Of a stretch of DNA of 33,803 bases, positions 9,848 to 20,199 are shown in pieces. This DNA comes from Paraphysomonas bandaiensis (taxonomy: Eukaryota > Chrysophyceae). The position numbers were made by a program, and so were the translations under genes. Below the pieces are notes generated by a model. That model did no database searches. It was given only the letters and a program-made list of their open reading frames with translations, and was not told the DNA's origin. Positions within the stretch are counted from its first letter, which is position 1. Every line of letters starts with the position of its first letter. Where the stretch lies: assembly GCA_965644295.1 (NCBI GenBank), contig CBFFRP010000350.1, positions 1 to 33,803 on the forward strand, given 5' to 3'.

Positions 9848-10082
9848 AAAATTAGAAACTTTCACGCATTTTGTGATACAACGGGTCCTTTTGAGGACTA
9901 ATCTACAGCAGGACCTGGTAAGCATTAATGGTAATGGCATGTTTTCAAAGCACGATGAGTTGTTTAATCGATTGGAAACTGGAGATGTAACTATTACTGA
10001 TGGCCAAACGGAAAGAACCAATGCTTTTGTCAGCTTCAACCCCATTTTGTTCCAAGAAGAATTGTGTTTCCATATGATATAA
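9848..10082 (+). CDS. Unassigned open stretch, possible exon
   Basis: The frame ending in TAA at 10080-10082 is open for about 78 codons. It is preceded by TATCCAG at 9841-9847, which could be a 3' splice site, and its residues (for example QQDLVSINGNGMFSKHDELF) are not low-complexity. No family is recognised and no matching upstream exon was found. It could be part of a gene spread over 9.3-10.1 kb or a decayed coding remnant. Confidence 0.2.
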
Positions 10083-10502
10083 GATGTGAAAACTATATGT
10101 GTGATCTGTGGTGGTAGTTTGGCGACCCTAGTAGAAATATAGAACTAGTAACGAAGGTAAAGCCTGCAGATCATTGTTCGAGGAAGACTTGCGGCGATCC
10201 GAAACTGCTATCTAGAGTTTATACTAAACAATCATACAGGCTCAATGATATATAGGCATATAGTCAGGTCTGTTTCATTGAGCACTCAAATGTAACCTAT
10301 GTGTGCGGTCTCATCTACTCGCATCACACAATCTCAATGAGCCGCATTTCTTCTATAGATAAGACAGCAGAGGTGTGCAACTCAGTGCCAGTTATTGTAT
10401 GATACATACAGCATATGAAGGGGCGTGTATGTTACATATGGCTGATTAGATATATGAGCGAGTGCTACTGCAGTGTATCCCATGTACAGCAGTATACAAC
10501 AT
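10083..10502. promoter_or_regulatory. Distal 5' region of the AAA gene
   Basis: No gene is seen. The end of this stretch (10465-10497) has GCAGTGTAT, TGTACAGCAG and a GTATAC palindrome at 10492-10497, like the clusters upstream of other genes here. The dispersed repeat starts just after it. A promoter role is inferred only from position. Confidence 0.3.
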
Positions 10503-10648
10503 CGTATCGGCATCCTTCGTATATTTTTGTTCAAAGATGCCCCTAATATTGAGACAACAATTATCTGTATTCCAGCCGTAGTTTTATTGCAGGAATATGG
10601 AGTAATTTTGCTTCAAATATTTTCCGAAAAAGATGATGACTGCCGAGA
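10503..10648 (+). repeat. Dispersed ~145-nt repeat, copy 1
   Basis: The copy runs from CGTATCGGCATCCTTCGTAT to GACTGCCGAGA. It aligns by eye over its whole length with the minus strand of 21463-21607, sharing TTTTTGTTCAAAGATGCC, AATATTGAGACAA and AGCCGTAGTT blocks. Only the first ~40 nt match 17640-17679. The start is 396 nt upstream of the AAA gene ATG and points toward it. It may be a small mobile element or a shared upstream control element. Confidence 0.8.
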
Positions 10649-10898
10649 CGATAATACCTACCAATATACAGATTTTCATACTTTTCTCTATGTTTAGAAA
10701 TTTAGACGAAATTTTCTCTATTTTTCTGTGTGTGTTTCCGCCTCTTGTCTGCGTATCTTTCTTTTTTTTTTCCGTTCCGGGGATCGTGAAGCAGGAGGAT
10801 TCTTCCATCACACACAGTAATATACATATGCATGATCAGGGTATATCAGAGTCCTATTGTCGTATTGTTATCTATCCACACAACTAACTCGAACAGCC

Positions 10899-12715
10899 AT
10901 GGGCAACCAAACAAGCTCTCCAAAACAGCAGCAACCACCTCCCACTCCGCGACCCCCTCGCCGCCCAAACTACTCCATGAACTGGAACTCGCGGGTCATT
11001 GGTATGGAGCGTGCGAAGCGATGTCTGGACGCCACACTAAGCTTGCCAGCCAAATTTCCAACTTTTTGCCAACGGGTACCTCCCGTGCGATCAGTTCTCC
11101 TGTGGGGTCCTCCTGGCACAGGTTTACGCTTTACACTCTCACCGACAACACTTTAAAACCTTCAATGGCAGGTAAAACAATGCTGGCGAAAGCATTCGCA
11201 GAAGGAACGGGATTTGAATTCGTAATTATCAATCCAGGAAACACCATGAATGCATACTGGGGAGAAACGCCTACGCGAATTAAGCGAATTTTTGATGCTG
11301 CCCTTCGCACTCCCACTGTGATATTCATTGATGAATTGGATGCATTTGGATCGAATCGACGCGGTGGCCAAACCAACAGCACCTTTATGCTCCAGATTCT
11401 GACTCAGCTTTTACAGAGCATGCAAGATCTTGTGGACGCAGAAAATTGCAAGAGTGTGTTAATTGGTTGCACGAACTTAGTTTGTGAATTGGATGATGCT
11501 ATCCGACGGCGCTTCACCTCACTTATATTTTGTGATTTGCCCAATGCACAGGAGCGCTGTGAACTGATGAAGACGAATATTCCCGCAGTCGAACGAGATG
11601 TTTCACTAACGGATGATTTCTTGCTGAGGCTCGCAGAGAAAATGGAACTATTTTCTGGATCTGATATTAAACGGTTCGTTAATTATGCTCGCGAGGCTCC
11701 ACAAATAGAAATCCAAAGTGCCACGCATTTTAGACGCAACAATGACAACAAATGGGAACCTTGCTCTCCCACTGATCATGGAGCTGAAGAGATGACGTTG
11801 CAACGAATGGGACACGATGAATTGAACGTCCGCCGCCGGGTGACCAGTGCAGATTTTGAGCGTGTCTTGGAGTCATGCCTACCGACGCTCACTCAGAGTA
11901 AGTATGGCGTTTATTTGAAGGAATTGGGAGAAATTGGTGGTGGAGATCTCTCTCGTCGAGTGGGTCAAGTCCAAGATACCGTACAAGCATATAATCCGTC
12001 CAGAAAGGAAGCTGAAATTGATCGCATCTTTTTCAGTCGTGATTTACCAAGTTTGAGTGCTGGACAGATTATCCAAGAAGCCTCGGCTTCAATCTCAGAT
12101 CCACTAAAACAGGTGGAATGTGTGCAGAAATTTATTGTTTTTTCTGCGGATACTACTTCGGAGAGTCATAAGGTTTGCAAACAGATCGGACTATTGGTAA
12201 TGATTCTGCTTTGGATCTTCTCCTTTATTCCGCAGTTTATATGGATCGTGGCCACTCTCGTGAGCTTGCTTGTGCTCGCAAATGTTGTGATTATTCCATT
12301 GAAGTTTTGGTACATATCCATGCACAGTGGTGCGAACACAGACATGCTGACTTCGCAGCTGGAAACCGCGAAGGAGTACCTTTTCATTTTCCTCATTTCT
12401 GGAGTATTATGCGTGTTCAACTTTGTGCACATCACATATTTCCTTCTCATTGACGTTTTAGTCCTAACTTGGATATTTCATTCAATTCAGACGACCGTGG
12501 TGGCCATTGCTGGGTTCATGATGTTTGCATCTAGGCAGGATGTGAAGGCCAGGTGCAATTATGTGAAACGTTTTGTGGAGCAGGGACACTCATTTGCACC
12601 GTGTGATGTGCATGCAGTCAATGCCACTGGGACAGGTTCACCTGTTGCGATGGTGGGTTTGGCTATGGAGCAGGAAGCGGAAATTGGTGATGAGACAAAG
12701 AATGGAGATGCTTGA
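10899..12715 (+). CDS. AAA ATPase of the Vps4/katanin/spastin type with C-terminal membrane helices
   Basis: Two exons, 10899-11121 and 11172-12715, give 588 residues. The 50-nt intron splits the Walker A codon run. N-terminus MGNQTSS fits the N-myristoylation pattern (Gly2, Ser6) and is followed by a Pro-rich linker. The AAA module has Walker A GPPGTGKT at 70-77, pore-loop YWG at 103-105, Walker B VIFIDE at 124-129, sensor GCTN, and Arg-finger block AIRRRF near 184-189. The AIRRRF and SGSDI features are typical of the meiotic AAA clade (Vps4, katanin, spastin, fidgetin), and all catalytic residues are present. No MIT domain is seen. After a helical linker, residues about 412-530 hold roughly four hydrophobic helices (ILLWIFSFIPQFIWIVATLV and others), then a short acidic tail. 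Known relatives carry membrane anchors, if any, at the N-terminus. By inference it is a membrane-bound unfoldase or a severing/ESCRT-III remodelling enzyme. Substrate and compartment are unknown. Confidence 0.88.
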
Positions 12716-14165
12716 GGTCCATAATTGTAGTAGTTTCTTCTGGCAAGCTGTATCTATCTGCTGGAAGTTGCGAAGCTATCTGCAGTTTTTTGTATTCTAT
12801 ACAGGCCGTTAGCTGTCCTATTTTAGATAATCTAATAATTATTGCATATGTAATCGAGCTACAAAGTATGTACATTGTAATGTACTTAATAATTTCCTAT
12901 AGTTATTCTGTATCTTGTTATTTAGCTGGCCATCGAGTATACTACAATTTGGCATTATACTACGATTTGGGATACAGAGCATATAATAATAGAAAGCTTC
13001 ACGCAAGAATGACTCGTATTGAGTATGTTTATACTTATACGAGTTATGAGTGTAAGATATATTACTTTCTCACTGTGCCCTATACGCATTGATGTAAATG
13101 AGGATGATGTTATGAAGTCTGTCAATCATTGTCGCCTACATATTGTGTAATTTGATTTCCACGAACTTACATTATTAGGTTAGTAAGTGCTACCTGTGCA
13201 ACACTCTGCGGAGGATGAATACATCACCCTATCAGTAGAATAGTATGTTGATATTTTATAGAGTGAATGTTTATTTCGAATAATTTTTACATTTATAGGA
13301 TGTGTTAATTTGGTTGGAATAACGTTTATACACCTGTTTTTAAGATAACACCATGAATGAATACTTACTAGGGATTCTCGCAATCGTGGATGGACTCTGC
13401 TAATATGCACGTAAAGTGTAGATCTAGAAACACACAAAGAAAATACCGAGATTTGAATAAAAATTTATGCATTGCTTATCTTAATCGGCACGATCACTTT
13501 AATAGGGCACGCTCTCGGAACGGGGCGATATCTGTTCAGCATGTGTTGTTGAGCCTGTCTAAGGCAGTTGTAGACGCATAATACCTTATTGGGAGAACCT
13601 TACAGGATGACCACTGAGCACACCTTCTGCAAAATAACGGCTCAAGCAGTATCTCATCCGATCCCTCTTCCACTTCACTGTCTCTTCTGATGGTAATAGC
13701 CACACACATGAATCAGTTGTATCAAGCGGTTAAAAGTCATCGTACTGGTCTTGCACAGCATGAAGCTTGCGGTACAGTGAAGTCATGTCAGTCCATTAAC
13801 GACTCCATCAATCGTCCTTTGTTTTAATCTGCAGGTTGGGTCATAATTTCACCCCACAATAGACTGTCTGTGTGTCTATATATGGTCACATGACCCTCAC
13901 ATCTAACACACATACTCCTGCAGTATACAGCAACCGTATATACAAAATACGTACTCAGACTGACAGGACGTAGTTGTACACAGGAGTGTATTCTATTCTG
14001 CTCTCGTATAAGAGTACATACGACATACAGCAGCACCAGCAGGACGAGTACATACAAGACCCTGTACGTCATGTGTGTATGCTTATAATATTTAAGTAGT
14101 TGCCAGGGACACGGGCTTACTGTATAACTTGTTTTATATATAGCCTTTTTCGCGAAGGTTAAAGT
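12716..14165. other. Gene-poor interval upstream of Rpt6
   Basis: The first part is the 3' flank of the AAA gene. Frames at 12712-13092 (starts TTG, Tyr/Ile/Ser-rich), 13390-13581 and on the minus strand at 13180-13437 and 13824-14072 lack family features and are not called. Near the Rpt6 start, 13920-13960 holds CTGCAGTATACAGCAACCGT and ATACAAAATACG, with a GTATAC at 13923-13928, as in other 5' regions. A weaker GTATAC is at 12937-12942. Confidence 0.45.
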
Positions 14166-15461
14166 ATGGACGTTGCAATGCCATCTCTACAGGATACTGG
14201 CCTGCGCAGGTAGGAGAGTAATGCCATATATACATCTCTCTCTGAGCTTTAGTTTCAGTTATTATATTAACAAAATAGAAGAAATGCAAATACTCATATC
14301 GGAAAAAACTCAAAATCTTGAACGTTTGAAGGCACAGAGAAATGAGTTGAATCACAAAGTGCGGATGATACGTGAGGAGTTGACTGAACTCCATGAGCCG
14401 GGGTCATATGTCGGCGAAGTGGTCAAGCCAATGGGAAAGCTGAAAGTGTTAGTTAAATGCAGCCCCGATGGAAAGTATGTGGTGGATTTAGACAAGGATA
14501 TCGATGTTAACAAGTGTACTCCTAATACACGGGTAGCCCTGAGATCCGACTCTTACACACTGCATAAAATTTTGCCAACGAAAGTCGACCCACTCGTGTC
14601 ACTCATGAAGGTGCTGTATGAAAGTTGTATAACCTATTATTATAATATACTATACAGGTAGAAAAGGTTCCTGATTCTACTTACGATATGGTTGGTGGTT
14701 TGGATAAGCAGATTCAGGAGATAAAAGAGGTAATTGAACTTCCTATCAAACACCCGGAGTTGTTCGAAGCACTCGGTGTAGCCCAACCTAAGGGTGTGCT
14801 GTTGTACGGTCCACCTGGAACTGGGAAAACCCTCCTTGCTAGAGCTGTGGCACATCACACGGACTGTACATTTATCCGTGTGTCCGGGGCAGAGCTCGTA
14901 CAGAAGTATATTGGTGAGGGATCACGAATGGTTCGTGAGCTCTTCGTGATGGCTCGTGAGGCCGCCCCTACAATCATATTTATGGATGAAATCGATTCCA
15001 TCGGCAGCTCGAGAGTAGAAGGGTCTCAAGGAGGCGACAGTGAAGTACAGCGCACTATGTTGGAGCTCCTAGCTCAGCTTGATGGCTTCGAGGCAACACA
15101 GAACATCAAGGTCATCATGGCAACCAACCGAATCGACATACTCGATAGTGCCTTGTTGAGGCCGGGTCGTATTGATCGAAAGATTGAGTTCCCTAACCCC
15201 ACGACGGCTTCAAGAGCGGATATTATTGGTATCCACAGTCGCAGAATGAATCTTCTTAGAGGGATTGATTTGAATAAGATTGCTGAGATGATGAATAACG
15301 CGTCAGGCGCAGAGTGCAAGGCCATTTGTACCGAGGCAGGGATGTTTGCACTTCGCGAAAGAAGGATTCACGTCACGCAGGAGGATTTTGAAATGGCAGT
15401 TGGTAAGGTCATGAAGAAGGATGCTGACCAGAATACATCAATGGTTATGCTGTGGAAATAG
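14166..15461 (+). CDS. 26S proteasome regulatory subunit 8 (Rpt6 / PSMC5)
   Basis: Rpt6 is one of six AAA ATPases in the base of the 19S regulatory particle that unfold and translocate ubiquitinated substrates into the 20S core. Exons 14166-14209, 14259-14610 and 14658-15461 give 1200 nt and 399 residues (human about 406). Splicing the first intron creates [13 protein letters not shown], matching the LRQYYxxKIEEL start of the family, which supports the ATG at 14166. An N-terminal coiled coil ([18 protein letters not shown]) is followed by the OB segment with [18 protein letters not shown]. The ATPase has Walker A GPPGTGKT at 183-190, pore-loop KYIG at 215-218, Walker B IIFMDE at 238-243, and the Rpt6-typical [11 protein letters not shown] and [13 protein letters not shown] segments. 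The C-terminus ends in LWK, like other Rpt6 proteins, rather than an HbYX motif. Confidence 0.98.
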
Positions 15462-15544
15462 ATTTGATTTTCTTACAGGACAGTTGTCTATTATTTTGGG
15501 TGCAAGTAGTGACAGTTAGGTGTTGGTTACGGTGAATTTATCCC

Positions 15545-15550
15545 AATAAA
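15545..15550 (+). terminator. Putative polyadenylation signal of Rpt6
   Basis: AATAAA lies 84 nt after the Rpt6 stop codon. Function is inferred from position and the general eukaryotic consensus. Confidence 0.4.
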
Positions 15551-15963
15551 AGTATAATGGGCTGTATTTGTTGATTGTCCAACAATGAAGTGATAATGTC
15601 CAGTTTCGTTGCACCCTTTTGTAAGCACCATGAAAGTTCATGCAGCATTGCGACTATATATTATATATATAGTATGTGGTCTCTATTCTCTATTATACGT
15701 TTCAACAATACTCCTATAACACCAGCTGTATACATATTCATTTTGTAATCATATCACTTAATAGAATAAAGTATAAAGTAGCGTCAACTTCAGAGACACT
15801 ATATTTGTTTCTAAGTTTCTAATTATTGGTAACGTGTCTACATGGTGGAGCAGCTAAATAACTGCAAGAGGGATGGGTCCTGTTTTCCCGTAAGTAGCAG
15901 TCAATAGATTTTATAGAAGTGAATCAGTGAATCTATTTAGATACTGTATTTTTAGATAAGTAA
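15551..15963. other. AT-rich intergenic region
   Basis: No coding signal is seen. A short TATATA palindromic run lies at 15657-15672 and a GTATAC at 15728-15733. Confidence 0.45.
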
Positions 15964-16030
15964 GGAACAGCAGAGCTGTGTACCAAATAATTGATTTTAA
16001 TTGACGAGTTCAATTAATTGGTCGGCAAAT
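15964..16030 (+). repeat. ~67-bp repeat, left copy
   Basis: It runs from GGAACAGCAGAGCTGTGTAC to GGTCGGCAAAT. It matches 16628-16707 with one substitution, apart from a 13-nt tandem duplication in the right copy. The core TTAATTGACGAGTTCAATTAA is an inverted repeat with 7-nt arms, so the copies may form a small stem-loop. Confidence 0.9.
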
Positions 16031-16154
16031 TAGAATAGAAATATAACAATTAATGAAATAGATATTAATGAAAAACCGCTGGTTCTACACTTACTAAATG
16101 TGAGAGACCTGCACTAAGTCTATCACCCTACACGTCTACCTCTCCCAAAGGTCA

Positions 16155-16400
16155 TGCACAAGTGGAAGCGCCACGGTGTAGCCTCCGCCAGCTACTTCTT
16201 TGCCCTTTGCCCAGGCCCAACTCGAGGCCCGCGCCATCTCCAGACACGGCGGCGCCCCAATCCACCCCCTCGCCCATGTTTCTCAGGCTAGGCACACTCG
16301 ACTCACGACTCAATAATTCAGAATCCTGTGCCTCCACAAAGTCCTGCAGAGCCCTATCCCATTGGACTCCCCCCTGACTAATGACTAACCCCCATCTGCA
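16155..16400 (-). CDS. GC-rich open stretch inside the repeat-flanked island
   Basis: This stretch is clearly richer in G+C than its surroundings and is open on both strands. On the minus strand the reading frame continues upstream to about 16472, without an ATG near its start, and encodes Gly/Ser/Glu-rich sequence (GLVISQGGVQWDRALQDFVE). A GTAAGT-like donor occurs on the minus strand near 16415. On the plus strand the alternative is Pro/Ser/Arg-rich. No family is recognised. It may be an exon, captured foreign DNA, or chance openness caused by GC content. Confidence 0.2.
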
Positions 16401-16627
16401 CTTCCCGGACTTACGTTTAACGAGGGCTTCTCCCTCACATACAAGAACGGAAGTGGTCGCACATATACACAAACCGCATTCGTAGCGTTATATAGTAGGA
16501 TATGAGAATTTGTACTAACTAGTTACAGGTAGAAGTCTATCTACTTGACTAGTTTTCATTTTTCATCTAGCCTTACCTTGTGCTGATTCTCGACTCCTAT
16601 TGCTAATAATAAGACTGCCATATATAG

Positions 16628-16707
16628 GGAACAGCAGAACTGTGTACCAAATAATTGATTTTAATAATTGATTTTAATTGACGAGTTCAATTAATTGGTC
16701 GGCAAAT
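16628..16707 (+). repeat. ~67-bp repeat, right copy with internal duplication
   Basis: Same sequence and orientation as 15964-16030, but with the TTGATTTTAATAA block duplicated in tandem (80 nt in all). The two copies bracket about 600 bp that include the GC-rich island. Confidence 0.9.
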
Positions 16708-16849
16708 AATAATAGTAATAATAATTAATAAAATATGCATTAATTAATTGACAATTAAATTTTACCCACCCCTGAGAAACAGGGACTACTCGAGCATAAA
16801 ATTCTCTAATCAAAACTTTTCAGTAATACGAAATTCAACAACACAGAGC

Positions 16850-17494
16850 TCAAGATTCGAAAGGGTAGCTGATGGCATTCCATGGGTGAAAGCCAGTCAT
16901 ATCGTTATGATAACACAGCTGTGGACTGTCTAAATGTATATGTTCACTTGGCAAGGCATTACCAATTGCCTTTAGAATAGTTTCTTTTACATTTTGAGAA
17001 GTGGAGTCGGACATAGATTTGTATTGATATGCAAGAGTAATATGAAATTCTCGGGGTTTTCTGTTTGAAAAAAATGGGAGAAAGCTTGTGAGGCCATACT
17101 GTTCTGCTAATTCGCAAATACTTCTTTCATGAGATTCATCAATAGTTCCCATTAAGAAAATGGCCGACGACACTAGTATATATTTGACGGAAAATACTGG
17201 CTTAATATTCTGCTGATCCACGCTGGCTTTAAGGTGCTGATAAAACTCCATATTCTTGTAAACAAACTCTTCCCAGCTTTCCGAATCGTTGAGATTACTT
17301 TTGTTATGAAGCATTGTGGTGGTCATGTGGTAACTATCCAAAGGCAAGGGTGAATAATAATTAGATATAAGCTCTGATTTAGCTAATGCATCATATACTG
17401 TCTGTAGAGATGAGAGGACCGCTCGGTCCACACATGAGACAATAGTAAACCCCTCAAAGCGACAGTAGTTGCCAGAGGTATCCACCTTTGCCAT
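16850..17494 (-). CDS. 2H phosphoesterase-like protein
   Basis: This is an intronless frame of 214 residues. The ATG at 17494 is chosen because the in-frame codon upstream that could start (17506) is only TTG. Two histidine motifs typical of the 2H phosphoesterase superfamily are present: SYHMTTTML (H56-M-T58) and REFHITLAY (H151-I-T153), about 95 residues apart as the fold requires. Family members cleave cyclic phosphates or process RNA ends, for example cyclic phosphodiesterases, LigT-type enzymes and the Usb1 and AKAP7 branches. The plain layout with only this domain resembles the uncharacterised cyclic-phosphodiesterase-like proteins. The substrate is unknown. The gene is head to head with the lysine-rich gene at 17963. 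Confidence 0.8.
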   Translation of the reverse strand: MAKVDTSGNYCRFEGFTIVSCVDRAVLSSLQTVYDALAKSELISNYYSPLPLDSYHMTTTMLHNKSNLNDSESWEEFVYKNMEFYQHLKASVDQQNIKPVFSVKYILVSSAIFLMGTIDESHERSICELAEQYGLTSFLPFFSNRKPREFHITLAYQYKSMSDSTSQNVKETILKAIGNALPSEHIHLDSPQLCYHNDMTGFHPWNAISYPFES

Positions 17495-17962
17495 TTTTCG
17501 TTTCAATAGTCTTTTGAACTACCCCTTTTCAAGTACTGTACGTCCTGTCGAGCTATATCTGTGCTTATCTGCTGTCTGTCTGTGCATCAAACACCCACCC
17601 GTCCACTGCACATATTTACTATATGTATCTGTATTTCCACGTATCGGCATCCTTTTTGCGTATATTTTTGTTCAAAGATTCCTTTCTGCGGAAATGTCTA
17701 CGAACTTATCAAGTACACACAGTGCGTCTTTATAGGAAATATCTACAGCAGATAGCAGTACACGGCAGGTATGTACTGCTGCACATGTACTGCAGTATGC
17801 AATTTGTGTGGAAGCAAAAAAGTACACTTTTCTGATATGTAGAGCATAGTTTTGGAAGTCATCTTCAGTCTTCAGTCTTCCGCTTATAAGATAGCACACA
17901 CACAAGATGTTCGAGCTTGACACTTATATCCATATTGATAGTTAATACACATCATCAGCACA
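17495..17962. promoter_or_regulatory. Shared 5' region of two divergent genes
   Basis: This interval separates the starts of the 2H phosphoesterase (-) and the lysine-rich gene (+). It contains the partial copy of the dispersed repeat (17640-17679) and a cluster of TACTGC/GCAGTA words and TGTACTGCAG at 17745-17805. Overlapping plus-strand frames here are low-complexity and not called. Confidence 0.35.
17640..17679 (+). repeat. Dispersed repeat, partial third copy
   Basis: CGTATCGGCATCC followed by GTATATTTTTGTTCAAAGAT matches the first ~40 nt of the repeat at 10503 and of its inverted copy ending at 21607. Similarity stops after AAAGAT. It points toward the lysine-rich gene, whose ATG is 323 nt downstream. 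Confidence 0.7.
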
Positions 17963-19609
17963 ATGAAGGAGGAGAGAAGTAAGAAACACAAATCAAAATC
18001 CGATAAAAAGGAAAAGAAATCTAAGCATTCGAAAGAAAAGAAGCACAAGAAGTCCCACAAGAAGCGAGGCCATGATGACGACTCCATAGACTCGGCCGAT
18101 CACGATACCATATCATCTGAAGACTACTTTCTAAAGAGCGAAGAGTTTCGTGTATGGTTGAAGCTAGACAGGAAGAAGTATACTAACTGTACACATATAC
18201 CTCTGTCAAGATTCTTATACATGCATTGTTAAACAGGTCATTCGAAGACATCGATTCAGCACTCTCTCACAAACTGTTTGAGGATTTCTGCAAACTTTGG
18301 AATGAATCTAGGTTGCCCGATATGTATTATTCAGGTAGCTTAAGTTGTGGTGTAAGAAAGCCAATATAAATGCAAAGTAGGAATCCCTCCTGAAATAAGA
18401 CAGGAATGCATGAAAACAAAGCACAAGTACGTGATGATACATAATACGAATGACACTCATATTTTTAATAGTTGGGGGCTGAAACTTTCTTCATCTGAAA
18501 AAGCAGAGGTGAAACCTCGTGCCCATTGGTCATTGAAATGAGATATATGTTTAGGTATCGGACCTTGCGGACAGAGTTGATATACACACGAGAAAACGAT
18601 TCGACGTAAGCTAATAATATGCATAACATCTTGCTTTTTACGAGTATATGTATATACGAATATTGTAGAACGCATGGAATCATATGGCAGCACCAAAAGA
18701 AGACGATAAACCCCGTGGCAATAATTCCAGTAGCAAGCGCCCATCAAGAGATGCATATGACAGGTTTTATACACTACTCTTCCGCTCCAAAATTTAAGAT
18801 GTTCGTGTAGAGAGGAGGAGAGGGAGAAAGCAAGCAAATACAGAAAGATGGAGAGGCGGAATGAAAGGTAACAACATACCGCAAGATGATTAATTTCCTT
18901 GAGAGTGTAGAGTATTGAGTTTATAATTTCCCTATGTACAGAGAAAGAGTCTCTGTGGTGCTAGATGAAGTTGCCCCCAAAGAAACGGGTAAGTAGACCA
19001 ACGTTTTTGTGATATTTGTAATCTGTGCAGGCCGTGAGGCGCTGATTGATAAGAGGAGGGAGGCTGGAAGTCGTATGAGAGCCGCAGCGATGGACAAGGA
19101 AGATGGGCAAGTAAGGATCTGAAATACCCACTCATGTTGCTACTACTTCACATTACGTTGCTTTGTATTCGAGATGTGTTCATAATAGTCTTGCATATTA
19201 ATCGAATTTTACAAAATTAAACTCTATTCTGTTCAGGACGGACTTAACATGCGTGAGAGCGATGTTATGGGTGGTGGGGATGACTTCGCCAGGCAAGTTT
19301 TAACGTACATTAGCATGCAAAACTGACCAGCATATATCAGTGTGAAAGCCCGTATAGAGCGTGGCAGAGAAAGAAGGGAAGAAAAGAAAACAGAACGCTT
19401 AAGGTTTAGTTTGATTTACTGTATTGTGTTATGCGTAATCTGTCTGAACCAAAGAGAGCTACAAGAAAAAGAACGTGAGCGCCAGACGAATTTTTTGAAT
19501 CAGTTGGGATTGGATAAGGTTTCAGGTATTTCGAAGTCTGTGTTGCTGTATACATATGATTTGGATTAATCTTTTAGGGCCGATTAGGATTGCGCCAAGG
19601 GAAGACTGA
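17963..19609 (+). CDS. Lysine-rich, probably nuclear protein with 13 exons
   Basis: Inferred exons are 17963-18177, 18237-18334, 18381-18426, 18472-18508, 18555-18605, 18669-18763, 18811-18867, 18942-18988, 19031-19110, 19237-19292, 19341-19403, 19455-19525 and 19578-19609. They total 948 nt and 315 residues with one continuous frame. The first 35 residues are almost all Lys/Ser/His/Glu, like a strong nuclear localisation segment. A compact conserved-looking domain follows (SEDYFLKSEEFRVWLKLDRK, then LFEDFCKLWNESRLPDMYYSG and IPPEIRQECMKTKHNWGLKL). Then come charged linkers, an ETGREALIDKRREAGSRM segment, GGGDDFA, a basic coiled coil and an IRIAPR end. This order resembles a conserved eukaryotic family of uncharacterised nuclear, possibly splicing-associated, proteins, but I cannot name it. 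The tenth intron (19293-19340) has a GC donor. Confidence 0.75.
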
Positions 19610-19823
19610 AGTATGTGTGGTATATACCTATTAGGTTAGAGGTTTATTAGTATTTTTACTCTTGATAATGGCTAAGTTCTACTGCCAACCATATTTGTGA
19701 ACTTTCAGTCATCCAATCTCGTCGTGCTACTTTGGTCTTCATAGGATTGTAAGAACTGAGAACTAATGAACATCTTTTCTTGTAGAATAGGGTTGAACCT
19801 CGTTATATTGAACTACCAACCGC
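19610..19823. other. Intergenic spacer
   Basis: This is the 3' flank of the lysine-rich gene. No coding signal is seen. Confidence 0.4.
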
Positions 19824-19978
19824 TAACATATTAAATGAAGCTTGTAGTAGTGCAGTATTGCCTGAATCCCTGAATTACGTTAAGACAGTTATAGTAAAAT
19901 TACTATGTTGTTATTATGTTGTAGCACTGTGATTTAGGTCAGGCAATACTGCAACTACAAGCTTAATTTAATACGTTA
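19824..19978. mobile_element. MITE-like inverted-repeat element
   Basis: Arms 19824-19865 and 19939-19978 are inverted complements over about 40 nt with few differences, sharing AAGCTTGTAGT and GCAGTATTGCCTGA. They enclose a 73-nt AT-rich centre with no reading frame. The outer ends read TAAC...GTTA. Length (155 bp), non-coding centre and intergenic position fit a miniature inverted-repeat transposable element. A target-site duplication longer than TA is not evident. Confidence 0.75.
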
Positions 19979-20199
19979 ATCTATCAAAGAATTTGTTGCG
20001 CGTGTTCGTACTAAGTTTGAGAAGTTAGAGTGCAAGCAGTATTCCATCATCTATTACTTTATATTCACCTGTTTCATTATAATTTTTTGTATTTCACTGT
20101 ATCTGCACATTTATTTATTATTTGTGGTATCAATTAACAGTTATAATACAGATCACCACTGCATCGATCTCTATGGTAATATCTTACAAAGGTTTACTG

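Noticed and set aside
12712-13092. 126-codon plus-strand frame after the AAA gene
   Set aside because: It starts at TTG inside the last codons of the AAA gene and consists of Tyr/Ile/Ser-rich low-complexity residues. It is better read as 3' flank.
15657-15672. TATATA palindrome after Rpt6 as a structured terminator
   Set aside because: It is simple TA-rich sequence of a kind common in this AT-rich DNA, and eukaryotic genes do not use intrinsic hairpin terminators.
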